Source: an uncultured Eggerthellaceae bacterium (lineage in GTDB: Bacteria > Actinomycetota > Coriobacteriia > Coriobacteriales > Eggerthellaceae). Taken from it: a DNA stretch of 9,048 nucleotides. The notes beneath the pieces are model-generated. The model was not told the DNA's origin and made no database searches. It saw nothing but the letters and a program-made list of their open reading frames with translations. Location: positions 1 through 9,048 of the forward strand of contig CANOHY010000057.1 of assembly GCA_947565915.1 (NCBI GenBank), given 5' to 3'. The position numbers and the translations under genes were made by a program. This document shows, in pieces, positions 1 to 6,910 of the stretch. Each line of letters starts with the position of its first letter. The stretch's first letter is position 1.

Positions 1-44
1 TTCACAAGCAATGTGTGGACGATTTCCCGATATTGTGGCGAGAG
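1..44. other. Stretch after the last stop, nothing identified
   Basis: These 44 bases follow the DUF3786 stop in the direction of transcription. I see no hairpin with a U-run and no start with a ribosome site, so whether the operon ends here or continues leftward cannot be told. Confidence 0.5.
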
Positions 45-689
45 TCAGCTGAGCACTTTCTTGGAGGCGGCTCTCAACTCGTTCAGCAGCAAGTCTCCCA
101 TCACGGCAGCGTCTTCCGATGTAAAGGTAATGGACGTGTTATCTGAGAATAGAATCTGGGCGCTCATGGGAAATTCCTCGTCGGCATCCCAGAGCGTCAG
201 TCGCATGGAAATGCCATTGACTATCTCGAAATCGTAGGTAGCATCTCCGCCTTTGGCGACTATGGCTCCCATCGATTCCGCTACCGTGGCAAAATCGTTC
301 GCTGAAGCGAACATGTGGGCGAAGCGCCCGATGCAACGGCCTTCGAATGCCTTGAGGTAGCTCTCTCCCCAACCGATGTCTGCGTAAGGCAAAAACGCGC
401 CCGTAGGTGGCACCAGGTTGCCCTCCACCAATATGCGCAGCATAAGAATCTCTGCGTAAGGGGGCAGCTTCTCGTCGGTGCCTTCCATGCGTACCGAGCC
501 ATCGGGAAATCCTATCAGCGCGAGCTTTCCCATGTATCTGATGGCGAAGGCTTGCTCAGTTTCGTCGAACCGCAGTCCCGTCCGCGCGCTTATGGCGTCC
601 TTGTCCAGAGCAGCGAGACGCTCGCGGTAATGCTCAAGCGGCTTGTCGGTTTTGTTGTTGGCTCCTTTGAGCTCAAGAGAAGCATCCAT
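45..689 (-). CDS. DUF3786 domain protein, last gene seen in the operon
   Basis: A 214-residue cytoplasmic protein of unknown function that resembles DUF3786 proteins, which occur in anaerobes, often near corrinoid or CODH/ACS genes. Visible marks are LEHYRERLAALDKDAISART (18-37), YAEILMLRILVEGN (78-91), the conserved-looking PTGAFLPYADIGWGESYLKA (95-114), a helix around RCIGRFAHMFASA, and a C-terminal beta-rich part ending in a helix. It has one cysteine (C119), no Fe-S motif, no signal peptide and no membrane segment. An ATG at 714-716 would overlap the activator gene by 23 bases and has no ribosome site. The ATG at 687-689 has AAAGGT six bases upstream, made from the last codons and stop of the activator gene, and is preferred. 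This tight coupling links it to CFeSP activation or corrinoid handling by inference only. Confidence 0.83.
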   Translation of the reverse strand: MDASLELKGANNKTDKPLEHYRERLAALDKDAISARTGLRFDETEQAFAIRYMGKLALIGFPDGSVRMEGTDEKLPPYAEILMLRILVEGNLVPPTGAFLPYADIGWGESYLKAFEGRCIGRFAHMFASANDFATVAESMGAIVAKGGDATYDFEIVNGISMRLTLWDADEEFPMSAQILFSDNTSITFTSEDAAVMGDLLLNELRAASKKVLS

Positions 690-693
690 CGCA

Positions 694-2364
694 TTACCTT
701 TCGAATAAGCTCGCATCGGTATGGGGAATGAAGCATGCAGCCACGAATTCGTCCATGTAACCTGGGTGCATCGACAACTCTATGTAGGTTTGGTTGTGCG
801 CGATGTCGAACACCTTGTCGGTGGCATCTTGCGAGCACAGCATGGCGCATGCGCCAGTAAGGCTGCTGTTGCCGATGTAGCTGTAGCAGGTTTCGGGGAT
901 GTTGGGCAACATGCCGATGCATATCGCATTGCCTATATTGATGCCTCCGCCAATGCCGCCTGCTATGATGATGCGCTCGATTCCGTCAACGGGTAGGTCG
1001 ATCGACTCCAGCATCGACTGTATTGCCGAGAAGATAGCTCCTTTAGCGCGGATGAAGTTATCCAAGTCGGTCTCGGTGATGGTGATGTCACGCCCCGATC
1101 CCGTCTCATCTTCGAATGCCACCACGTATTCGGCACCACCTTCATAGCAACGAATGCGCTTGCCTTCGCGTATGAACTTGCCCTTGGGACTTACGATGCC
1201 CGCGCGAAACAGCTCGGCAACCAAATCGATGATGCCCGACCCGCAGATGCCGATTGGCTTTTCCTCGCCAATGACGTGATAGGTAGGATCCATGGTGTCA
1301 GGATCTATCTCGCATTCATCGATGGCACCCTTGGTCGCGCGCATGCCAGAACTGATATCGCCGCCTTCGAAGGCAGGTCCTGCCGAGCAGGCGCAGCACA
1401 GCATGAAGTCTTCGTTTCCCAGCACGAGCTCGCCATTGGTACCCAAGTCTAGGAACAACGTGAGCTCTGGCGAGGCCCAAAGCATGCTCGCTAGCGTGCC
1501 AGCAGTGAGGTCGCCACCAAAATAGCTCCCCACATTGGGTGCGAAGATTACCGGTGAGCCCTTCGCCAGGGGAAGCCCTACTGTTTCAGCAGTCTGCCCA
1601 TGGAGTTCCAGGAACTCAGGCTGGAATGGCTCGAGGCGAATGGTATCTCCATTGGCGCCCATCAGCAGATGCTCCATGGTTGTGTTTCCGGCTATTACGG
1701 CGCACTGAATCTGCTCAGGTTTCACCTCGTATCCTGAGCACAGCTCGTTGATGAGAGGAATGAGCGTCTCTTCGCGTATGGCCCTTCGCAATCGTTCCAC
1801 GCCGCCCGGCTTTCGCTGGTTGATGATGCGATTGATCACGTCGGCACCATAGCGTATCTGGCCATTTCCCATGCTCGCCTTTGCTAGGATCTCTGCTGAG
1901 TCGATGTCCATCAGCACTGCTGCGACCGTTGTGGTCCCGATGTCCACGGCAAGGCCCAGGCCATGTTGCTGCCTGCCCATCTTCAAACCCATACCGAAGA
2001 TGCGCATCATCTGCTCGCGGTAGCGCTCCATCTCCTCAGGAGTCGAGAGGTCGGCTGTGGTTATGCCTTTTCGGAAATCGCCCGATTCTGAGGGCACCAG
2101 AATGAGCGCATCGCCGCACACGGAACTCTGGCACGCAAGCCGCCAACCTTCGGCGAAATCCTCTTCGGGCAAATGGATGTTAGGAATCGTTGAGACCTCG
2201 CCCGACGAAACGATGACGCGGCATTTTCCGCACGTGCCCGAGCCCGCGCAAGGCGCGTCGATGGACACACCGTTCTGCTGAGCCAAATCCAGTATGCTGT
2301 CACCGCGCTCGGCAGCAACCTTCACATCGTTCGCATCAGGAATGCGAAAGGTGATGTTGTACAT
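694..2364 (-). CDS. acsV: ATP-dependent reductive activator of the corrinoid iron-sulfur protein (RACo/AcsV type)
   Basis: 556 residues in two clear parts. The N-terminal [2Fe-2S] ferredoxin domain has C39-x5-C45-x2-C48-x29-C78 (APCAGSGTCGKCRV and WRLACQ). The C-terminal part is an ASKHA-fold ATPase (DUF4445 type) with phosphate-binding AVDIGTTTVAAV (139-150), FLDLGTNGELVLG (304-316), FEGGDISSGMRATKGAI (332-348), ICGSGIIDLV (373-382) and IIAGGIGGGINIGNAICIGM (466-485). RACo proteins use ATP hydrolysis to drive an electron onto CFeSP cobalt that has fallen to the inactive Co(II) state. Only about 40 residues link the two parts, so the separate middle domain of the roughly 630-residue Carboxydothermus RACo seems absent. 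The ATG at 2362-2364 has AGAAGGGG about ten bases upstream, a longer spacing than its neighbours. The stop lies 4 bases before the next gene. Confidence 0.93.
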   Translation of the reverse strand: MYNITFRIPDANDVKVAAERGDSILDLAQQNGVSIDAPCAGSGTCGKCRVIVSSGEVSTIPNIHLPEEDFAEGWRLACQSSVCGDALILVPSESGDFRKGITTADLSTPEEMERYREQMMRIFGMGLKMGRQQHGLGLAVDIGTTTVAAVLMDIDSAEILAKASMGNGQIRYGADVINRIINQRKPGGVERLRRAIREETLIPLINELCSGYEVKPEQIQCAVIAGNTTMEHLLMGANGDTIRLEPFQPEFLELHGQTAETVGLPLAKGSPVIFAPNVGSYFGGDLTAGTLASMLWASPELTLFLDLGTNGELVLGNEDFMLCCACSAGPAFEGGDISSGMRATKGAIDECEIDPDTMDPTYHVIGEEKPIGICGSGIIDLVAELFRAGIVSPKGKFIREGKRIRCYEGGAEYVVAFEDETGSGRDITITETDLDNFIRAKGAIFSAIQSMLESIDLPVDGIERIIIAGGIGGGINIGNAICIGMLPNIPETCYSYIGNSSLTGACAMLCSQDATDKVFDIAHNQTYIELSMHPGYMDEFVAACFIPHTDASLFER

Positions 2365-2387
2365 GCTCGCTTTGCCCCTTCTTACAA

Positions 2388-2415
2388 CATCGGCCGCTTA
2401 GATAAGCGGCCGATG
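2388..2415 (-). promoter_or_regulatory. Perfect 13-bp inverted repeat between acsB and the CFeSP activator gene
   Basis: The arms CATCGGCCGCTTA (2388-2400) and TAAGCGGCCGATG (2403-2415) are exact complements separated by two bases. Transcribed leftward, they give a GC-rich hairpin (in practice with a loop of about 6-8 bases). It sits 33 bases after the acsB stop and a few bases before the ribosome site of the next gene. No clean run of U follows (the RNA reads UUGUAAG), so this is not a standard terminator. A role as partial terminator, processing site or 3'-end stabiliser of the upstream mRNA is inferred. Confidence 0.75.
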
Positions 2416-2448
2416 CATCCAACTAGCTCGCTTTTCCCAAAGGGAATG

Positions 2449-4689
2449 TTACATGATGGGGTCCATCTGCAACGCAGGATGGCCCTTCTCGGTGAGGAAG
2501 GCCAGCACGCCTTCAGAGTCGTCTGCGATGGTTTCGTCGCAGATCATGTCAGTGAAGTTGTCGATTCCGTAAGCTTCCTTCGCCGTTGCGTTGAGCTTCG
2601 CAGCAACGCTGTCCTTCAGCTCCTTGGGCATCCACACGATGCGCACGTTGCCGCCCTCGGCACTGATGAACTTCTTAGAGGGAATGAAGCTGCGGCCGTG
2701 GCCCATGAAGCCAGGGGTCTGCACGCCGCCGCCCGTCATGGAGGCAAGCTCGCCGAACGTCATGCCCGTAGGCGTCATGCCAGCATACTCGCGGTTCACT
2801 ACCACGACGCCATTGGCCTCGGGCATGATGCCGCAAATGCACTCGAAGCAACCGCAAGAGGTCATCGGATCCTCGATCAGCGAGTAGAGAGTAACGTTCT
2901 CCACTGCACCATGGGTTGCCTCTTTCACGACTTCATTGACCTTCGTGTAGGCACCCGTGCGCTCGTCGATCAGGCCTTCCTTGGGGATGGGCTGGCTGGG
3001 GCCGCTGTCGGAGAGCTCCTTGGTCGCCTTGGCATCAAGCCACGATACGGCACCGCAGAGTCCCAAGCGCTCGGGCGTGACCACGCAGCAATGAGCAGGC
3101 GCGAAGCTTTGGCACAGAATGCAGGTATAGAAGGTGTCGACGCTCTCGTCAGTAAGCGACCCGATGCGCTCGTCGCGCGCTGCATAGCGCGGCATGGCGA
3201 CATCCTCGAGGAACGTCTTCACGGCATCGGGGTCGGTGTGGAAGGTAATCTGCACCTTGTCGACAACCTCGCCGAACTCGTCCAAGATCATGCTGACCAA
3301 TGCCTCGCCGAACTTATTCAGATCCATGCCTGCAGCAACCGTGTCCTTGCTGAAGCGGATGCGGAACAAGTTGCGCTGGCCCGTGTGCATCAATCCTTCG
3401 ACGTAATTGGCCCAGGTGTGAATCTTGCGCTCGATCACGCTCTCGAAGTCGGCCTGCATCTTCGCGCCGTATACCTTGACATCGGTGCCAAGCGGCATGC
3501 GAATGAGCTCGGTTGCGCCCTTGGGCATGTCGGGGCCATCGATGATAACCGCGCGGTCTTGAATCTCGTCGGGGTTCTCGACCATGGTCACCAGCTCGGC
3601 CGTGAGGTTATGGTCGGAGTCGAACTCGATGTAGGTATCGCCCTTGCGCACGATCTCGCCTTCGAAGGCAGCAGCGAAGCCTACGGGCAGCTCAACGGCC
3701 TTAGCCTTCACCTTGATATTGCGAACCTCGTACGAGCGCTTGGCCGTCTGCGAATGATCGAGCACCGATTCCAGAGCGCCCGGCACCTGGTTTTCGCCAA
3801 GGTCGATATCCACGATCACCGGGAAGCCCAGCTTGATTGCGCCAGCACCGGCAGAAACCTCCACCGGGCCAATCTCGCCGAAGGTGTTCACGAAGGCAGG
3901 AACACGCTCGGAGGTGTAAGCCAGAAGGCCTGCCAAGTCGCCCGGCTCCAACGCGCCGAAGATGAGCGCAGCGCGAATGGCTACCGTAACAACATGCGTA
4001 ACGGCAGTCACGTCGTAGCCCAGCGGAATCACGCGGTAATCCAGGCCCATCTTCACGCCAGCCTCAGCGAGCTGGTCGATGCAGCCGCCCACGAGGAAGG
4101 TTAACAGGCCCTTTTCCTGATAGTCGCGCACAACAGAGGCAATGCCCTCAACGTCGTCGCTGGTGCCCAGCACCACGGGCACGCCAGGAATATCGCCGGT
4201 AACCAGCGGTACGCCGAGCGAACGGATGATGGGGTCGGGCACGAAGCCGATGCCCGGTTGCTCGGCATAGGGATCGGCGCTCTCCACATACTTGAGCGCT
4301 TCGATGATCTCGGCGCCAACAGCGGTGGCCAAGCCAGCGGTCAGTGCAGCGCCCAGATCGTCCTCGTGTGCCACGAGGCTCTTCATCACGTCGACGCATG
4401 CGGGCAAATCGCCCAGCTTCTCCACCTTCACGCCTGTAGCTGCATAGATGGTAGGCAGGTAATAGGCCGTGTCGGGAAAGGCGATGGCGCAATCGGCACC
4501 ATGCTTGGCGATGGCGTCGTTAACGGCGTTATCGGTCAGGCCGATGACCGCATCGGCTCCATCGTACACAAGGCTCGGGATAAGGCTCATGCTCTGTTCC
4601 TCCTCAGGTTTTGACTCAACGGTTGCTTCCGGCTTCGCCGGTTCCTCTTCCTTCGGCTTGCCGCCGAAGAGATTGCCGAAAAATCCCAC
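2449..4689 (-). CDS. acsB: Acetyl-CoA synthase (CODH/ACS complex, A-cluster subunit)
   Basis: 746 residues; the Moorella-type enzyme has 729. It joins CO, a methyl group from CFeSP and CoA into acetyl-CoA. The A-cluster ligands are all present with exact family spacing. C523, C526, C535 and C545 (C-x2-C-x8-C-x9-C, within YTCILCQSFAPAHCC and LGLCG) bind the [4Fe-4S] part, and C526, C612 and C614 (SCGCFEC) hold nickel. F529 corresponds to the phenylalanine lining the CO pocket. The CODH-contacting N-terminal domain is retained, including FPDTAYYLP (71-79), which implies a partner CODH encoded elsewhere. The C-terminal segment GMTFGELASMTGGGVQTPGF (642-661) is also family-typical. The start is GTG with AAGGAGG seven bases upstream. 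Residues 1-33 are an extra tail: MGFFGNLFGG followed by a Lys/Glu/Pro-rich stretch. Met34 has its own strong AGGAGGA, so a 713-residue form may also be made. Confidence 0.98.
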   Translation of the reverse strand: MGFFGNLFGGKPKEEEPAKPEATVESKPEEEQSMSLIPSLVYDGADAVIGLTDNAVNDAIAKHGADCAIAFPDTAYYLPTIYAATGVKVEKLGDLPACVDVMKSLVAHEDDLGAALTAGLATAVGAEIIEALKYVESADPYAEQPGIGFVPDPIIRSLGVPLVTGDIPGVPVVLGTSDDVEGIASVVRDYQEKGLLTFLVGGCIDQLAEAGVKMGLDYRVIPLGYDVTAVTHVVTVAIRAALIFGALEPGDLAGLLAYTSERVPAFVNTFGEIGPVEVSAGAGAIKLGFPVIVDIDLGENQVPGALESVLDHSQTAKRSYEVRNIKVKAKAVELPVGFAAAFEGEIVRKGDTYIEFDSDHNLTAELVTMVENPDEIQDRAVIIDGPDMPKGATELIRMPLGTDVKVYGAKMQADFESVIERKIHTWANYVEGLMHTGQRNLFRIRFSKDTVAAGMDLNKFGEALVSMILDEFGEVVDKVQITFHTDPDAVKTFLEDVAMPRYAARDERIGSLTDESVDTFYTCILCQSFAPAHCCVVTPERLGLCGAVSWLDAKATKELSDSGPSQPIPKEGLIDERTGAYTKVNEVVKEATHGAVENVTLYSLIEDPMTSCGCFECICGIMPEANGVVVVNREYAGMTPTGMTFGELASMTGGGVQTPGFMGHGRSFIPSKKFISAEGGNVRIVWMPKELKDSVAAKLNATAKEAYGIDNFTDMICDETIADDSEGVLAFLTEKGHPALQMDPIM
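4598..4604 (-). promoter_or_regulatory. Possible internal Shine-Dalgarno for a short AcsB form
   Basis: Minus-strand AGGAGGA lies seven bases before an in-frame ATG at 4588-4590 (Met34 of AcsB). It is formed by Glu codons of the charged tail (Pro-Glu-Glu-Glu-Gln-Ser-Met), so it may be a coding coincidence. The spacing is nevertheless ideal, and the protein aligns with the family only from about this point. Confidence 0.4.
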
Positions 4690-4696
4690 TCGAACC

Positions 4697-4703
4697 CCTC
4701 CTT
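4697..4703 (-). promoter_or_regulatory. Shine-Dalgarno for the GTG start of acsB
   Basis: Minus-strand AAGGAGG is seven bases before the GTG at 4687-4689. It is the strongest ribosome site in the window with ideal spacing, and it supports the long form of AcsB despite the non-ATG start. Confidence 0.8.
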
Positions 4704-4708
4704 AAAAG

Positions 4709-5494
4709 CTAGATTTGCAAGTAGCTGTCTGCGTAAAGCACGTTGTCCTTGATGATGTCGCACGACTTCACCGTTTCCATGAGACGCAAGTCGCACGGAT
4801 TCACAATGGCAGAAGTTAGGCCCATCTGCATGGCCATGGCAATCATCGCTGCGTCCATGATGGGGCGCACATCCTTGGGCATGCCGTTAGAGACGTTGGA
4901 AAGGCCGCCCGTGCTGTTGAAGCCCATATCGCGAATCATGCCGATGAACTCGAGCACGTCCTGCTGTTTGTCCTGCATGCCCTTGATCACCAGGAACAGC
5001 GGGTCGAACCACATGTCCATGGGATCCATCCCGTGCTCCATGCCACGTTCGAGAAGCTCTTGGCAATACATCATGCGCTCGTCATTGTCGGACGGTACGC
5101 CAGCCTTCGAGCAGAGCGCAATGATGATGGCATCGTTGGCTGCGGCCAAATCGACGTTCTCGATACGATCGCCAGCATCGGCGGAATTCACAATAGGCTT
5201 GCCCTTGGCGCGATTGTAGACGGCAATTCCAGCCTCAATGGCCTTCTTGTTGGCCGTATCGAGCGATAGGGGCACGTTGTCGAAGTTCTCTTGCAGGAGC
5301 TTCACCGCCCATTGCATGAGCTCAGGCCCGTTGTCTTCAGCAGGCCCTATGTTCACATCGAGGTAGGTGGCACCAGCGTCAAGCTGCTCTTTGGCGCGCT
5401 TGAGTATTGGCTCTGGATCCATTTCCTCCATTGCCTTGCGGATGGTTGGCGATATGCAGTGGATGCGCTCGCCGATGACGATGAACTTGCCCAT
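4709..5494 (-). CDS. acsE: Methyltetrahydrofolate:corrinoid iron-sulfur protein methyltransferase
   Basis: 261 residues against 262 in the well-studied MeTr. It is a pterin-binding TIM barrel that transfers the N5-methyl of methyltetrahydrofolate to Co(I) of AcsCD. Visible family marks are FIVIGERIHCISP at the N-terminus, GATYLDVNIGPAEDN (41-55), PLSLDTANKKAIEAG (75-89) with pterin-contacting Asp79, MWFDPLFL (161-168) with Asp164, and GGLSNVSNGMP (196-206). Asn200 in that last motif matches the asparagine known to hydrogen-bond N5 of the pterin and aid catalysis. The ATG at 5492-5494 has AAAGGAA six bases upstream. The stop is 19 bases from the GTG start of acsB. No methylene-THF reductase gene is in the window. 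The protein is cytoplasmic. Confidence 0.96.
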   Translation of the reverse strand: MGKFIVIGERIHCISPTIRKAMEEMDPEPILKRAKEQLDAGATYLDVNIGPAEDNGPELMQWAVKLLQENFDNVPLSLDTANKKAIEAGIAVYNRAKGKPIVNSADAGDRIENVDLAAANDAIIIALCSKAGVPSDNDERMMYCQELLERGMEHGMDPMDMWFDPLFLVIKGMQDKQQDVLEFIGMIRDMGFNSTGGLSNVSNGMPKDVRPIMDAAMIAMAMQMGLTSAIVNPCDLRLMETVKSCDIIKDNVLYADSYLQI

Positions 5495-5563
5495 GTAGCG
5501 TTCCTTTCCCGAACCAATCGTTTCCTAGCTAGCTATAGAACTGATCTTTCCCTCGATGAACTC

Positions 5564-6895
5564 CTACGCAGTGAAGTCCTTCAGGAACTTCACGAGGTCG
5601 GTCGCCTCGTTCGGTGCCACGATAATCTCCCAACCAGGCAGCTTCTCTTCCAAAGCGCCCTTGAGCACGGCAACTTTGCCAGGAATGATGAGCTGACGGC
5701 TCTTGTACTTGTCGGCGATGCCGTTTTCCTCGATGTACTTGGCGATGGAGCCAGCAGACAGCTTTCCGGCTGCCCAAGCGGTCAGTACCGAGTAACCGCC
5801 AGCGTCGGTGATCATCATGTTGATGGGCACGCCCGATCGCTCCAGCTCACCCGATACCACGAAGTACGTCAAAGCGAAGTCCACCGTGGTGGCAATGGGA
5901 GAATTCTCGTCGGCACCATTGATGGGATACATGCCCGGATCGACCGTCATGGGCTTCTGCGGGTCGGTATAGATGTTCTGGCGCAGGCCAAAGAGCGGAA
6001 GCGCCTCGGCGTAGTCGATGCTGTCCATGATGATGATGTTGCCGTAGCGCATTACGAAGAGGGCAGCCAGGGCAGTTTGCATGTTCTGATCGCTTGGGGC
6101 CAGCTTCGACACATCCACGATGGACGGATAGCCAAACGTGCGATCCGTCTTCTTGATTGCAGCGCGACGAATCTTCACGGCGTCGGCGAAAGCTTCCTTG
6201 GCCGAAGTGGTGCTCACATCGAGCAGCAGGTCCTTGTAGCCCTCCCCTTCCATGGCCTCAGCGAGGTCGTGGAGCTCTTCAAGCGAGCCAGCCTTCAGGC
6301 CCAACGGCGCGCCCTTGCCAGCCACGGCAGCCACCATGGCATCCTTGTTGGCCGGCGTTATGCCATTGACAACCGGCACGCACCCAGCGCAAAGCTCCAA
6401 GGCCTGACCGGCAGCAGCAGGATCATCGCAATCGAGAATGAGCACGCGGCCCGTTTCCTTGGCCTTCTTGACCAATTCGGCATAGGCGCCAGCATCGCCC
6501 TCGTATACGAGGTTGAGTGCCTCTATGTACTCGCGCTCGCCAATTCGGTCGTAGTCGACAGCCTTGATCTGAGCCCACTTCTCGTCGAAGTTCGACGACG
6601 TGACGTTCACGGCGAAGATGTTGCGGTTCACGTAAGTCTTCTCGTGGCGATACAGCACCGTCTCGCCGCCCAACTCGTGAGCGCACTCGCCCGCACCCAC
6701 GGTGATGGTCTTCATGGGAGGAGCCGTTGCCTCCGAAAGCTCGGCAAGGGCATCGGCGGAAAGATGCGGGCATTTCGCGATGTCAACCGCACCCTGCGCC
6801 ACCTTCATCGAGAAGGCCATGCAGGTGGGAAAGCCGCATTCCTTGCAGTTGGTCTTAGGTGTGAGCTTGAATATATCGAGTCCTTTGAGTGCCAT
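5564..6895 (-). CDS. acsC: Corrinoid iron-sulfur protein large (gamma) subunit
   Basis: 443 residues, close to the roughly 445 of known AcsC. The N-terminal Fe-S domain shows C17-x2-C20-x4-C25-x16-C42 (within PKTNCKECGFPTCMAF and IAKCPHLS), the [4Fe-4S] binding set that passes an electron to cobalt during reductive activation. A TIM-barrel domain follows, including the GECAHELGGETVLYRHEKT segment at about residues 87-105. The C-terminal B12-binding domain contains GGYSVLTAWAAGKL (366-379) and IIPGKVAVLKGALEEKLPGW (about 403-422). With AcsD it forms the CFeSP heterodimer, which takes the methyl from methyl-THF through AcsE and gives it to AcsB. The gene starts 15 bases after the acsD stop with GGGAGGG seven to eight bases before the ATG. 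A 69-base gap follows before acsE. All key residues are intact and nothing appears truncated. Confidence 0.97.
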   Translation of the reverse strand: MALKGLDIFKLTPKTNCKECGFPTCMAFSMKVAQGAVDIAKCPHLSADALAELSEATAPPMKTITVGAGECAHELGGETVLYRHEKTYVNRNIFAVNVTSSNFDEKWAQIKAVDYDRIGEREYIEALNLVYEGDAGAYAELVKKAKETGRVLILDCDDPAAAGQALELCAGCVPVVNGITPANKDAMVAAVAGKGAPLGLKAGSLEELHDLAEAMEGEGYKDLLLDVSTTSAKEAFADAVKIRRAAIKKTDRTFGYPSIVDVSKLAPSDQNMQTALAALFVMRYGNIIIMDSIDYAEALPLFGLRQNIYTDPQKPMTVDPGMYPINGADENSPIATTVDFALTYFVVSGELERSGVPINMMITDAGGYSVLTAWAAGKLSAGSIAKYIEENGIADKYKSRQLIIPGKVAVLKGALEEKLPGWEIIVAPNEATDLVKFLKDFTA

Positions 6896-6910
6896 CGCTT
6901 ATTCCCTCCC

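Noticed and set aside
714..716. Upstream ATG as start of the DUF3786 gene
   Set aside because: It has no Shine-Dalgarno and overlaps the activator gene by 23 bases, whereas the ATG at 687-689 has AAAGGT at good spacing.
2388..2415. Calling the acsB-downstream hairpin a rho-independent terminator
   Set aside because: The stem is strong, but no U-run follows it in the leftward transcript, and the next gene continues the same operon.
2413..4104. A very long plus-strand open frame (563 codons) opposite acsB
   Set aside because: It is rich in His, Arg, Leu and Ala and has no recognisable domain or ribosome site. It mirrors the codon bias of acsB, which has intact ligand motifs on the other strand.
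5495..5563. A riboswitch or promoter in the acsC-acsE gap, or in the 84-base gap at 2365-2448
   Set aside because: Both gaps are far too short for a cobalamin riboswitch. The 10-base palindrome TAGCTAGCTA at 5526-5535 is too short and isolated to call an operator, and no convincing -35/-10 pair is visible.
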